Shown one piece after another: positions 37,291-50,000 of a stretch of 64,000 nucleotides of DNA. Position numbers and translations under genes: made by a program. The stretch is taken from the NCBI GenBank assembly GCA_951230915.1, contig OX579634.1, positions 50,543,570 through 50,607,569 of the forward strand, in the 5' to 3' direction. This DNA comes from Antitrichia curtipendula (Eukaryota; Streptophyta; Bryopsida; Hypnales; Leucodontaceae). How positions within the stretch are numbered: position 1 is the first letter of the stretch; each line of letters starts with the position of its first letter. The notes under the pieces were generated by a model, which made no database searches, had not been told where the DNA came from, and worked only from the letters and a program-made list of their open reading frames with translations.

Positions 37291-38928
37291 TGAGATTTTT
37301 TTATTTTTTTATTTTTTTGACAAATGAAACAACTATTGAGACTTTCACATCCATAACATTGTTTACCAATGAGGCAAGGCAAGGGCCCTTTTCCATCCTT
37401 GAAAAGGGAATACCTACAGTGAACAAAGTTGTGTTTTTTATGACTCCACAACCAACCCCAATACTTCAATTAATTGATAATAAGTCCCTCCCATGCATCT
37501 GACAATGCATGATACCTTTCCAGCATGGAGAGGACCATTGGCTAATTCTACAATGTTATGTTAACATTTCAAAAGGAATATAACTTATCCACTCAAGGAA
37601 AGTACAAGAACAAAGAATGTACAAATTGTATGTGTAGAATAGGTGGGGTGAAATTTAATTCTAAAATTCGATGCCAAAATGGGAGAAGGGGAAATATTTG
37701 TTTTGATTTTGGGGGATGGACAAAAAAGTCTCAAAGAATATTTCTATCTTAAATGTTTGTGGGTCCTTATTTTCTGAAAATCATTAATATCTAGGAGATT
37801 GTAGGATGATTTTACCCTTCACTTACAATATTGTCTTGGAATCTAATAAAAAAAATTTACTTTCTTGGTAATAGGGACACATTCTTGTAAGGTCAAGACC
37901 CCCTAAGTATCTCCCCAAAGTCAAAATTTGCTAACCCTACCACCATAGGTACAATTCTTTTGGTTCCAAATCTCAAACGTTGTAATCTTGCAATCTATAA
38001 GATCAAAGTTTCCAAAAAGAATTTTGCACATTCCCATACTAAGTCTAGCACAACTTTAAATTGTTTAATTTCATAAATAGCATTTTTAGGGGTATAAGGT
38101 TTGTGGAGGTAAAATGGACAAGGTTCTAAAATGTTTTACATGTGTGGAAAGTGATCATTTTAGGACATGAATGAAACCCATCCACACTACATGTGAACCA
38201 ATTTGAACCCTTGTCTATTTTACCACCTTCTAAAGCAGGCGGTTCATAAAGTGCCCATTCAAGAGTTGTCAACTAATTTGGAGAGGTTAGACTTCTTGAA
38301 ATATTTTTCAATAAGTTTTTTTTGAAAGACAAATAGATTTGGCCATGTTGTTTCATATTTTTTTAGAGCTTTATAGAATTAGTTATAAAATTTTGAATTT
38401 GAAGCATAGTTGTTACTAAAAGCATCCACTTTGTGAAATGCACATTGTTTGTATATTGTTGGTGCAATGAGAAAAAAAAATGTACTTCTACCTTAACGGA
38501 TGCTTTCAGAGCCAAAAGCTTTGTGGACTTCCTACCTTACTTTATTTATCCCTCCAAGAATGGTTCAATAGAGTTAATCTTAAGGGTCTCCCTAATTTGT
38601 AACAGAGGTGTCAAAGGAAGGTTTAACTAAGAATAGTACAAAAGAAACACAACACCAAACTCCATCACACTCAAGTTTAGATGTTTTAAGGAATTTCATC
38701 CTATGTTTTTTCAAACTCTATCTCCTTGTCCCACATTCCACACACTTTACGGCTAACTCTAGTGACTACCTCACTAGAGAGAGTGCACAATTATTTGCCA
38801 ATTCGCAAAAGTAAAAAAGATGTTGGCTATTTTTTGTAAAGGAGATTTTATTTTTTCGTTAGTTAGAATAACAAGATCACATTGTTGTATTTTAAGACCA
38901 ACAAACAAATTTTACCTAATTTTGACAT

Positions 38929-39024
38929 AGATATCACCCATGTATCACCCGCATATCGCTCAAATATCACCCACATATTGCCCGAGTATTGCCCGAGTAT
39001 CACCAACATATCGACCGAGTATTG
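38929..39024. repeat. 12-bp minisatellite, about 8 drifted copies
   Basis: Units of the form TATCACCCGCA(N), varying as TATTGCCCGAG and TATCGACCGAG, run in tandem. The minus-strand open frame across it (MWVIFERYAGDTWVI) is a translation of the repeat. Confidence 0.75.
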
Positions 39025-39727
39025 AAGAAACGACTGGCTCCTTCTCCCAAATGACCCACTGGCCAAATTATCTCAGTTGACAATCGCATCCACATCTGAC
39101 GGATTTCATTGGATACATTCGGATCACAGTTTCAGAGTCACAAATGTGCAGTTGGGATCGAGTTGTCGAGCTGGCACTCTCCCTGACAGCTGTCAATATT
39201 TCAGGACGTCAGTCAGCTAGTCAGAGTCACAGACTGGTAAAATATGGGCGTCCTTGTACTGCGAATTTGTTTTTCTAAGTTACACGAGTGGCCAGGTACG
39301 CAGCCATTGTGATTGGCCCCTTGGAAGAAAGGAATCCCCTCTTCAACTATAAAATACGGGCAGCTTTGCAGCTTTTAGACTAATTGGTCAGGGGGTACGT
39401 GGGAAGCATACACATGGAAAACATTTCTTTGTCGTACTTTTCATGCTGCAATGAATTATATTTTTATTTATTGAAAAACAAATTCTATAACAAAAACTGG
39501 ATGGAGAATTAATTTGGTGGTAGTTTTATTGTTATTTAAATTCTTATTGACTTGAACAAACAAAATCTTAGACTCCAAATGGTATAAGAATCATTGCATT
39601 CTAAGATGAGGAAGGACAATAAATACCACAATATAACATCACTGTCATTGTATAATGAGGCAATGGTCCTCCAATGTGCTAGAAAGGTGTTATGTTTTAG
39701 TGGATGCATGGGATGGGGATTTATCAT

Positions 39728-40670
39728 TTAACCCCTAAAGGACCAAACACCGTTTTTTGACAACATAGCGATTTTGGGCAGCTCACTATGACCGGAATTT
39801 TTCTTTTTTTTCTTTGAAATTTTCACATAAGATGTGCCCAAGGAGTAGCTTTAAGGTCCAACAATTTTCGTAACTTTTGACTACATGGTTAAAATGTTAT
39901 TGCATGATATGTCATTTTCATTGTTCGGCGGGTAGCCGGGGCAGCAAAAAAAACTTCTTTAAAAATCAATTTTAAGAAAAACTAAAATTTGAAATTGGTT
40001 CTTTAGATTTATATGTACATGGGAGGCTTTGAATCATTCCATTCCGATCAATGAGTCAAAAGTTATGAGGATTCTTAGTTTGAGGGTGGTTATGGAATCT
40101 CTACTCTAAAATAAACTTTGAAGTCCTTTATTTAACTCGATTTTCAATATTTTTGAAAAAAAATAAAAACATTGGGTGTAGATTGTTTATTACAGCATTA
40201 CATCGTTGGGATTGGCATTTTTCAATTTCATAAATAAATTCTTGACAATTTAGTGCTTTGAATCATTCTCTACCTCTTCCTACTTACTATTTTTTTCCTA
40301 TATGTTGTACAATTCCAAATGATCTGAAATTTTTGAAGCATGTAGCCAACTTGCCTTGAAGAATAAATCCAAAGAGTAACCATCATTTTGGACATTTTTT
40401 CATACAAATGTGACCTTGTGGATGGCAGCTGCCCGTTTTTTCGCAGGGACAAAAAAAGGATTTTTGTCAATTCAAACGCTATTATCTTGCAATCCACTTG
40501 GTGGAAAATTCTGAAATTTTTTCCACATCTTCTTAAACAAGTTTACTACAAGATCCTACGGCTACAAGTGTCCAAAAATGTTTTTTTTTCTATAATTTGG
40601 CACTAGTATTAGAAATGGCAGTTCTGGAGCGGTTTTGGTGAAAACATAGTCAAAAACCTTTAGGGGTTAA
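39728..40670. mobile_element. TTAA-bounded TIR element, 943 bp (copy B)
   Basis: Starts TTAA-CCCCTAAAGGACC and ends AACCTTTAGGGG-TTAA; the terminal 10 bp are a perfect inverted repeat. It aligns from end to end with 6612-7556. Its right TTAA is also the left TTAA of the next element (40667-41333). No open frame for a transposase. Confidence 0.8.
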
Positions 40671-41333
40671 CCTCTAAATACCCGAGGCATCAAATTTGGG
40701 TGTCAACAAGACTTTGAAGTTAAATAAAACCTAATTAAGTTGCTATTTTTAGTAGTTTATATTTTTGAAAATTTAAGCTTGGAATCTAATTTTAGCATCA
40801 AAAAATTGATTTTGAAAATGATTGATTATGATTTTTCTATTAAAGAGTTTGTGCAAGGGTGTCCATTGCAATCCTAACTTTTTGTAGTGTTGAGGGCTCT
40901 TAGAAATGAGCCTCAAGTACACTAGATCTTAGAGAAAAAATCACATTAAAAATTTAGTTAAAAAAATTGTAGAGTAGATTTTGAAAAACCAAAAATTGAT
41001 TAGGGTTATGCATGTTAGGCCCTTTATCTTCATATTTTTTGGTGACCAACTTTTTAGATTTGACATTTGAAAAGAGGATTAAAAGACTTCAAATCACTTT
41101 TGCAGTTTTAACACTCTCATAATCAAACATTACAATCTTTCAATCCATAAGTGATATTGTTGTGTTTTCTTTTCCTATGTGATTCACGATGTGATTTCTA
41201 CCATGTCCAATTTGAATTGGAGGGTTACAATTCAAACAAAATTGATACAACTTATCAAAATATTGACTTTTTGTTTAATTTAGATCAAATTTATAGAAGC
41301 TCAAAAAAGGCTTGTGCACCTACTAGGGATTAA
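40667..41333. mobile_element. TTAA-bounded element, 667 bp (copy C), abutting copy B
   Basis: Starts TTAA-CCTCTAAATACCC and ends GGTGCACCTACTAGGGA-TTAA. It shares internal blocks with 32255-33682, whose right end also reads TTAGGGAT. Against that interrupted copy, this one shows the uninterrupted state at the Stowaway insertion site (41246-41247). The terminal match is weaker than in the other members. Confidence 0.55.
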
Positions 41334-41756
41334 AATTTGGTGAAGTATTGAGTTGCATTTCTACATTCATTCATCTTTGGGCCCCAAAAAATACTTTTTA
41401 ATATATTCATACACTTTTTCATACAAAATTGACAACTTCATCCACACTTTAAATAGAAATGAAAAAAAATTGGCTAGGAATAACTTTTATTTGGAAAAAA
41501 TGAAAATTTATTTTGAAATGGTACAATTTAACCCTATGGTGCCCTCCAAATAGTGGGGCTTAGGATGTTTCATGGGGTAGTTTCATGCCTCTCCAAATAT
41601 CAAGATTAATAAATGACTTGAACCTCCTTTCCACACAAATATCCCTCCATTAATGCTTCCAGAATTCTGAAATTCATGGTATCCCAGTGTTCACATTCCA
41701 CCAAATGTTCTTTTGGGAATTCACACTCACTAGTTGCACCTAGTGTTTTGGAACAG

Positions 41757-42118
41757 CTACACTAAAGATGATATTTAGTGTTGAGTGACATTTAGTGTTT
41801 TTACCCCCCTACTAGCTACAACACTAAATCTGAACTTGTCCACAATTAGTGTTAGACTTGAATGTGCCGGCTGCAAACTTCAGAGCCTTGTAACTTTTGC
41901 AAAAATTCTTCAAATCAGTAAAATGAGATGTTTTTCGGCATCTACAGTTTGGTCCGATTCTGTCTGTGAACAGTGATATTCCGTCTGATATGACAACTCT
42001 AGTTCACATTTAGTGTTTGAATTGACATTTAATGTTACTTACTTTCATAGGGTAATTGGCTTTTAGTGTATGCCTTTGTATTTAGTGTACAAGACACTAA
42101 ATATCATCTTTAGTGTAG
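41757..42118. mobile_element. MITE-like element, 362 bp, with perfect 25-bp TIRs
   Basis: The left end CTACACTAAAGATGATATTT-AGTGT is repeated exactly in inverse at 42094-42118. The interior holds many TTTAGTGT or ACACTAAA copies in both orientations, an arrangement typical of transposase-binding subterminal repeats. Similar TTTAGTGT clusters appear near 13560, 21760, 33730 and 58510. Non-coding. Confidence 0.8.
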
Positions 42119-42974
42119 TTGATTGTAACAAATTAACACTAAGTTCACTTTAAGCTTTTGACCTTAATACCCACCTCAAATATTGGTTATTGACATACCA
42201 TGGTATCCCATTCTCAGTACATGCTCCAATTTTCACTTGCGCTAGTGTGCCTCATTGCCACAACCAAAATAAAAGTAGAAGTAGTTTTAAAAATTTTAAA
42301 ATTCATAAAAGCTTCAAAATTCAATATCTTTCGCACCTTAGGTCCAAATGTCAAGAAACAAATACCATGCACCCCTCTTGGTAGAGAGCCTTCCAACGGA
42401 ATCAAGAATGTGACTAGGGGATGCATTATTCTGGACAAACAAACAACCTCGTTTAAATTGCAAATATCTGTCAAAATACTTGTCAATGTATCTATCCTCC
42501 CCACCCTTCATTTGCATGTTTTAATTTTTGTGAGCCCTTTTCTTGATTAAAGGTTGAATTAATTTTTTCCTTTCTTTTTAAGGTCTCCAATATTTCGTCC
42601 CGTCATGTAGTCATTTTGCAAGGTATAGGACACAAAATTCGGCACTACTATTGGCCCAATCTTCACATTAGAGATAGTCCCCCCACCCCTTTAAGAAGCA
42701 AATTTTCTTGAAAAATACAAGTGTGGTGAGAGAAAAGAGAAGCCAATGGGAAACTATTGAGCAAGAAGATGGTGTGACATCCCATTTGAATGCAAGCACC
42801 ATAGTTTTCTTGAAGAACCAACTAATTCATTGTCGTAAACATGCGCAGGTGGCGTAGACAACGTAGAAGGAGGATTGAACTCGGGGTGTGAGAAAGAGGA
42901 CATGCATCAAACAAGGTGAAAGTGATGTAAACGGGAGTGAAAAATTGTCAAAGATAACCATTCTCCAAATCATT

Positions 42975-43500
42975 TCTTCTCCTCCGGAGTAGAAGAATGG
43001 CACTTTCAAAACCTCAGAAGTTGAGAGGTTTAGAAACCACAGAAAACCACTTAGAGAATGCCACGCATCCAATCTCCGAGAATCGCCCGCTTCTTGGAGT
43101 AGGGGTAGTCACAACCCCTCCGAGGTTGAGATTTTCTCTGAGAAATTTCTTCAGCCGCATGAAATGGGGAGCCAATGGGGAGCCCGGTTTTGTGGAGGGG
43201 CTGTGACACCCCTTTTGCAGCAAAAATGAAATCTCCAAGAAGGTTCACTTGCACAGCACCACGGCAACCACAGCAAACCAATCACGGAGCAGAAGGTGAA
43301 ATTTTGTCGGAGAAAACGCCGTTTGCAGCTCCTTTCTTCACTTGTGGACGAGAAGAACGGCACAGCGTGAACCTCCAAGGTTGAGCAATCCCCGAACAAG
43401 AGGAAGCCAGTCACACAAAACCATGCGTCCAATCTCCGAGAAGCCGACAATCCTCGGAGGGGCTGTGACTACCCCTAGTGTGTGTGAGTCGCCAGTACCC
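42975..43500. repeat. Diverged ~360-bp tandem duplication upstream of CYP97B
   Basis: GC-richer DNA in which blocks recur in order: AGAAGAATGGCAC / GAGAAGAACGGCAC, GCATCCAATCTCCGAGAA / GCGTCCAATCTCCGAGAA (43065 and 43425), and GGGGTAGTCACAACCCC / GGGGCTGTGACTACCCC. Open frames here occur on both strands and resemble no known protein. Confidence 0.6.
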
Positions 43501-44002
43501 TATTTGCTTGGGGTCGTAGGAAGCTGATGGCGAGTTGCTTTGCGAGTGACGGTGGGGATACCCTAACTGTCGCACGCTACAAAATCCAGCGACGCTCAAT
43601 CCAATTCCGAAAAACAACCACCAATCCAGTAAGTTACATCCTATATTCGCCGTACCCTATCCACACTCCTCTGGTAGAGTTACGTCAATAGATTCAGAAT
43701 CGAGTCAACCAAAATGAACCCACGTCAACGCTCCACACATCTACCACCGTTGTGTAAATCTCTGGATTTGCATTCTGGCTTCCCTCACCCATGAACTTGA
43801 CGCCGTGACGTCGGGGTCCCTCGGAGGCGTGCAGGTTTTTGTAATTCGGTGGAACACTCCACCAATTCGTGCTAAAATGGTCTCATTGACACTCTCACTG
43901 ACTGAGGATTCTCTTGCAGAATCGAGATTCGCTTAGAATCGATGGTTTCGCAGTAATATCACTGTTTCTCCAGTCTCAGACTCATTGGAGACGTTGTTCG
44001 AG

Positions 44003-47000
44003 ATGACGATGGCGATGGCTACTGCGTTGCCGAATGCTGTCTCGATGTATCAAAGCTCGAGTTCCTGTCGCCTGTCGAGTTCCAAGTCGAGCGTAGTGGG
44101 GCAATCGTTTTCGCTGAGGCCTCTTCCTTGCAAGCCGACACGCTTAAGCGGAATCCGTTGGTAAGGACTCCTACTCAATACTCGGAAGCTTCAAATTTGC
44201 GACAATTTCTGGATTATCGGAATCGCCGTGATATACGCACTCCGCGGTCATGGCTGCATTGCAATTTAGGGACATCAGTGTTGGAACATGTGTTGAAGAC
44301 ATTGTAGAGAGTCGTCGAAGCATTCGTTAGGGTCTAGGTTTTACCCTCAGGTGGTAGGGTCAAAGTGATGTTGCGATGTTAACTGATTACTTAAAATTGG
44401 CAAGAATTTCTTTAACAGCAGAATGGCCGTGGCAGATACACTCGGAGGTCATGCCATTGCTGCATTGCAATTAGTGGACAGTAGCTTTGAACTATATATA
44501 TTGTGAGTAGTCGATGAAGCATCTAGTAGGGTTTTAATATTTTCCGACGCTTTCAAGCGGAAATCCGGTGGACTTCAAGTTACGTGATTTTAGCTGATTA
44601 CTTGGAAGCTTAGAATAGGTAACAATCTCTGGAATAGTATAAGGGCCGTAACATACAAACTCAGAGGTCATGGCATTTTAGCATCGAAACAGGATTGTGG
44701 ATAGGCAACGAAGCATCTGCTAGGGTTTAGTTTTTGCCCTGTATGCATTGGGATTCTGTATGACATGCTGTGGTGAGAATCCGATTGTTAGTTCCGTTGC
44801 CCTAATTGTTGTTATCCGAAATTCAGTCATAATATTCTTGTGTTCTTGAGGAGTTCACTGTTGGGAATCAATTCACAATGATTGAAGAAAAACAATTCTG
44901 ATTCGTCATGAGCTCATGCTATGCTTTCAAAGGCGGGCTTGACTCACAATTAGAATTATTTATTTCCTGTCATCCAGTCCTTAGTCGGCATGTTTGCATG
45001 TGAAAGCGAGTGCATACCTGGCAATGGAATAAATTAGTTAAAAAATGGGCCAGTTCTCAGTGTTCCATATTTTTTGTGTTCTAGTGGAAAGCTTGCCATC
45101 TGTATTCTACTCTAGAATGCTACGGTAATGATCGTAAAACCATGTTCCGTGGAGCTGCAAAAATGCCTGATTTTTAGCATCGGTTGTATGTGAAAGTGTG
45201 AAGACAGGATCAGATCGCAAGCCAGAAAGTGAGAGGACGCTGTTGGACAACGCAAGCAATTTGCTGACGAATCTGCTGAGTGGGGGGGACATGGGGACTA
45301 TGCCCATTGCGGAAGGGGCCATCTCTGATCTCTTTGCACGACCTCTTTTCTTTGCTCTCTACGATTGGTTCATTCAAGTAAGTTCTTCCATTTTCTGTGA
45401 CAAAGGACCACAATAGATTGCATTGGTCGATAGTTGCACACTTCTTACCTTAAATGCGTCATAAGCTGTCATAAATGCAATGAATTCTTCTCTTGGGCTC
45501 GTTATCTCACCCTTGTTGCACGTGGTGTTAATTCAAATTTTAGTCTTGTTATCTTCAATCAGCTTGTTGCTTCAACCTGTGAAATCGAAAGTAAGAGAAT
45601 TCTAGCGCCAGTAGCAAGCCACGGATTCTTGTACCAATAGCAAGCATTCAAACCCAGCGAGTCTCAGGAATTGAGAACCCTTGAATAAGGTTTCAACCTG
45701 CTCAAGCCAAACCACACGCAGATATTAGTATCAGCAGATGTTCTTTTATTTCCTCAAACTGGGATTATTCCTTAACAATCATGGAATCACGGTTTAAAAA
45801 TGGTCATTTTGATTTATCATACTATAGAAAGTTCAGTGTAAATGGGGACAAAGTTTGTATCATTAGACGTGGTCAACAGCGTTGCAGTTATTATTTTAAA
45901 GAATTAGTTCTTTGGACAGAGGATTCTCCTTTTGAATTCCTCGAAACTTCCAAAAAAGAACATGAGACCAAAAATGACTTTTTGGTCTATGAAGGGTGAA
46001 GTGTTTAGTGCTTCCTCTCATTGGTGATGGGTGAGCTAGACACAAGAATTCGCATTTTCCGTGACCCTGTTGCTTTGATGTTGATGTGGTGTGTGTGGCG
46101 CAATCGTGACTCGGTTCCTCTAGTAAATGCGAGAGCATCCTTTGAATATTCTACGGCATATGAGCTTCTTAAACATCTTGCACTATTGCTATATTCTTCA
46201 TGATGTACTGCTCGTCATAATATTTTGGTGATGCCATGTACTGCTCATGTATGATTCCTCCATACATGAGACTGACATACTCCGTTGCTTTAGTCCTCAT
46301 GATGAACTTTTGGTCATTAATTGCTAATGTTTTGTGCTGTTCGTGTTGAGATGCAGCACGGGCCAGTGTACAAGCTCGCGTTTGGACCTAAAGCATTTGT
46401 GGTGGTCTCAGATCCCATTGTCGCTCGTCACATTCTCCGTGAGAACGCCTTTGCTTATGACAAGGTCTTTCGAGGATTCTATGATTCCTTCAATACTATA
46501 TTACAGAGTCCTGTCATGAGTTGTGGATTACAGTAATGACCTTCAAACTTGTAGTTTTCTTACTTTGGAGTGATCCATTTTCTGCGTGTAATTACCATGC
46601 TTTGACATCATAATGGAGATCAAGGTTTGGCTCACTTGCTTGGAGTGTCTTTGCAGGGAGTTCTAGCAGACATTTTGGAGCCAATCATGGGGAAGGGACT
46701 CATTCCTGCTGACCTTGAGACATGGAAAGTACGAAGGCGAGGTCTGGCGTCTGTACCGGCCCCGTAACAAAATCCACTCTGAGTATAGTTATTATAAATG
46801 ATCACTTTGAACTTCGGTTTTAGGGTGGTCAATCGTGTACAAGACCCAAAGAACTTCTTGGAGTTTATTTTGAGTGCTTGTTTTTTTAAGCGTAGATTCA
46901 CAGGAGAACCATAACGGTACTAACGTGATATTTTGCTCTGTGGAATGCAGCAATAGTGCCTGGGTTCCATGCTGCCTATTTGGACGCTATGGTTCAGGTT

Positions 47001-50000
47001 TTCGATAATTGTGTGGAGCGAACAGTGGAAAAGTTTGATGAGCTTTTAGACGCTGCCCAAAAGGAAGAGAAATCAAAGATTGAATTGGAGATGGAATCTG
47101 AGTATTCAAATCTTGCACTCGACATCATTGGGTTGAGTGTTTTCAACTATGACTTCGGGTCCGTGACTAGAGAGTCTCCAGTGATTGCCGTAAGCTTCTT
47201 ATGTCCTCTCAACCTGTTTGTGATGCGTGGTTTTGGATTGGTGCACCTAGCTAGATCATGGTAACCTCGATATAATTTGTAGTTCACGTTAGACCGGACA
47301 GTGTTCTGAGGATTTCGTCCAGGGCGGAGTGTGATTAGGCTTCTTTGACCTGGTGTTGTACGACAGGACTATCATCCCGGCCTGTGAGCAACATCTTCTT
47401 CTCTCTTACATTTGCAACTCTGGTTAATGTTAGTGAGTCTGGTCAATGGCCCTTGCAATGTGCGATCTTATAATGGTTCATAAGTTTAAATGATGTCTGA
47501 TTGTTCTGCAGGCAGTGTATGGCACACTTTCCGAGGCAGAGCATCGGTCAACATTCTACATCCCATATTGGAAATTTCCATTATCAAGGTGGTTGGTGCC
47601 CAGGCAACGAAAGTTTCACGAAGATCTGAAAGTGATCAATGACTGTCTCGATGACCTTATCAAAAGGGCACAAGCAACTCGACAGGTAAATGCGGTTAAT
47701 GGGAGCTTGTGCTTAGCACTTCTTATTGTAGAATCTCGAGTTACATTGTAAGTTCTTAATTAAGATTGAAAAACTGAGTATACGCAAACGAGGAGATCAG
47801 AAACACAGTTGAGTACGCTTGCATGTTAAACTGCGCCGGAGGCACAGCAGAATGGAACGTTCCTGGTAGAGTCTGAATTACCCATGTATTGATCCTTGTG
47901 TTCTGAAGAGCCCTTCATTTTCCTTCATGTAGTTTTGCCATGTAGTTTCGTCATGTCGTTTCCAATAAATATTAAATTTTTATTGCACTTATTGGATAGG
48001 TCTTTCATTTATTTTGTTTCTACTTGAACTTGACATCAGTTGTGCTGGTACAGGAAGCTGATGTTGAAGCATTACAACAGAGAGATCTTACAACTTCCGA
48101 GGTGAGTATGGAATCTTGTAGTATGGCTTCTGTGCCGAGTTCCTTAAGCTCTTCCACGATCAAGGCTTATCAGTCAATGTCTGTGAAAGCCACGAATGCG
48201 CATTCATCAACTAGCCTCCAGTTGCTGCTACATCTAGGGGTTTGAGGTCAGGGAGATTACTAAAATGTTTCAGGAATTTATGCGATCCTAATAATAATTG
48301 ATTTGGATTTTTGGCAGGACTCTAGTCTTCTAAGGTTTTTGGTGGACATGAGAGGAGAAGATGCCACTAACAAGCAGGTGAGCTATCTCGTGGCCTCCAG
48401 GCGCATTGAATTCAACTTTCTTGTTCAATCTTGAATGTGTTCTGGCATAGAATTGGTACCCGAATAGGTCAAACTAAGCATCAGATGAATATGTGCTTAT
48501 CTACAGTTGAGGGACGACTTGATGACTATGCTCATTGCTGGTCACGAGACCACGGCGGCTGTACTTACATGGGCAACCTATCATCTTGCTCAGGTAGATT
48601 CTTCTTCTCGTTTGATTTGAGTTGCTGTTTCCATGACCCACATAATATTGCAAATCGAAGTGTGCTTGTTCATTCCGCCGCCGTTCATATTTGTATAGTT
48701 TCAGTGAGGTTACGTGCTTCGTTGTGATGATGGTAGTAGCCAGCATATGATAGTGTCAGACGTGGTCTCTGGTTTATTTCTTTATTTGGTACACAGAATC
48801 CTGCTATGATTGCTAAGGCACAAGCTGAGATTGATAGCGTACTTCGAGGACGAAGGCCAAACTTGGAGGATATCAAGAAGTTACAGTCAGTTTTCTAACC
48901 TAGACTGCTGCTTTCTTTGGAGCTCTACTTACTTATGAGCTCACTGTGTAATTATTTAAACAGAAAGGTCACATTACTGAGATAATTAATTTTTTGTGAC
49001 ATGTTGAAACCGATTGTGTGAAGATCACTCGATAAAAGACCAAATCATGTGGTTATATTGGAGAGAAAAGTAGTATTAATTGATTTCATCTGCATAGACT
49101 CGTTGGTTATTTCCACTCTTTGCTTTCATTTTACCATAATCATGATTTCCTCGTTTGTTTCAGGTACGTGAAGTTCATTGTGGCTGAATCATTGCGCTTA
49201 TTTCCTCAGCCACCCTTACTCATTCGTCGCTCCCTTAAGCCGGACCTTCTTCCAGGTTTGTATCGAAGTTGGAAATTTAGAACAATTTTCTGGGCCTTTT
49301 CCTATTTTTCCCCTGGAATTTTGAATCGTTCCTGTTTTGGTACTGAAGTAAACTTTCGGCTGCAGGTGGCCACAAGGGTGATCCCAATGGGTATTCTATT
49401 CCAAAGGGGACTGACCTCTTTATATCTGTAAGCATTTCTCTGATTTACGAATTCGCCTGTTCAACCGGTCAGACAGATTGCATAGGTACATCTCGTTTTT
49501 TGCATATTCATTCATTTAATCCCAGGATTCTCAGTGGTTGGTTTTAAATTGGCACCATCATTGTGATGTGGTCCACAGATCTATAATCTCCATAGGTCCC
49601 CCGATTTCTGGGATGAGCCAGAGAAGTTTAACCCTGAGAGGTTCTTGAAGGCGAAACCAAGTGGTGGTATTGACAAGTGGGCAGGCTTTGACCCCAGCCG
49701 TGGTCAGGGAGCGATGTATCCCAATGAGGTTCGTGATATCGTCTTTAGTTGCTGCTTGCAGTTCTAATAATTCTCGCCGACGTTCATTTCTTAACATGCT
49801 TGAAACTGTTGGCTTTAAATCTTTTGTCTGCTTGTGCTGATTTCTTGGTGTCCACATGGACAAACCTGGACTCCTGACAGGTGATGGCAGATTTTGCATT
49901 TTTGCCTTTTGGCGGTGGCCCTCGGAAATGTGTGGGCGACCAGTTTGCCTTGATGGAATCTACGGTGGCTCTTGCCATGCTGCTTCAGAAGTTCGATGTT

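Larger units (their letters stand above)
37291..42700. other. AT-rich intergenic region with mobile elements
   Basis: No gene recognised. Contains a 12-bp minisatellite, two abutting TTAA-bounded elements and a TTTAGTGT-rich MITE, listed separately. A short inverted pair (GAGGTAAAATGGACAAGGTTC near 38104, with its drifted reverse complement near 38236) may mark another small element. Confidence 0.5.

Noticed and set aside
38929..39024. CRISPR-like regular short repeats
   Set aside because: Units of 12 bp without spacers in a plant nuclear context; it is a minisatellite.
43014..43617. A cluster of overlapping 60-100 codon frames upstream of CYP97B
   Set aside because: They occur on both strands over a duplicated GC-richer segment and show no known motif. 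More likely promoter-region or repeat DNA.
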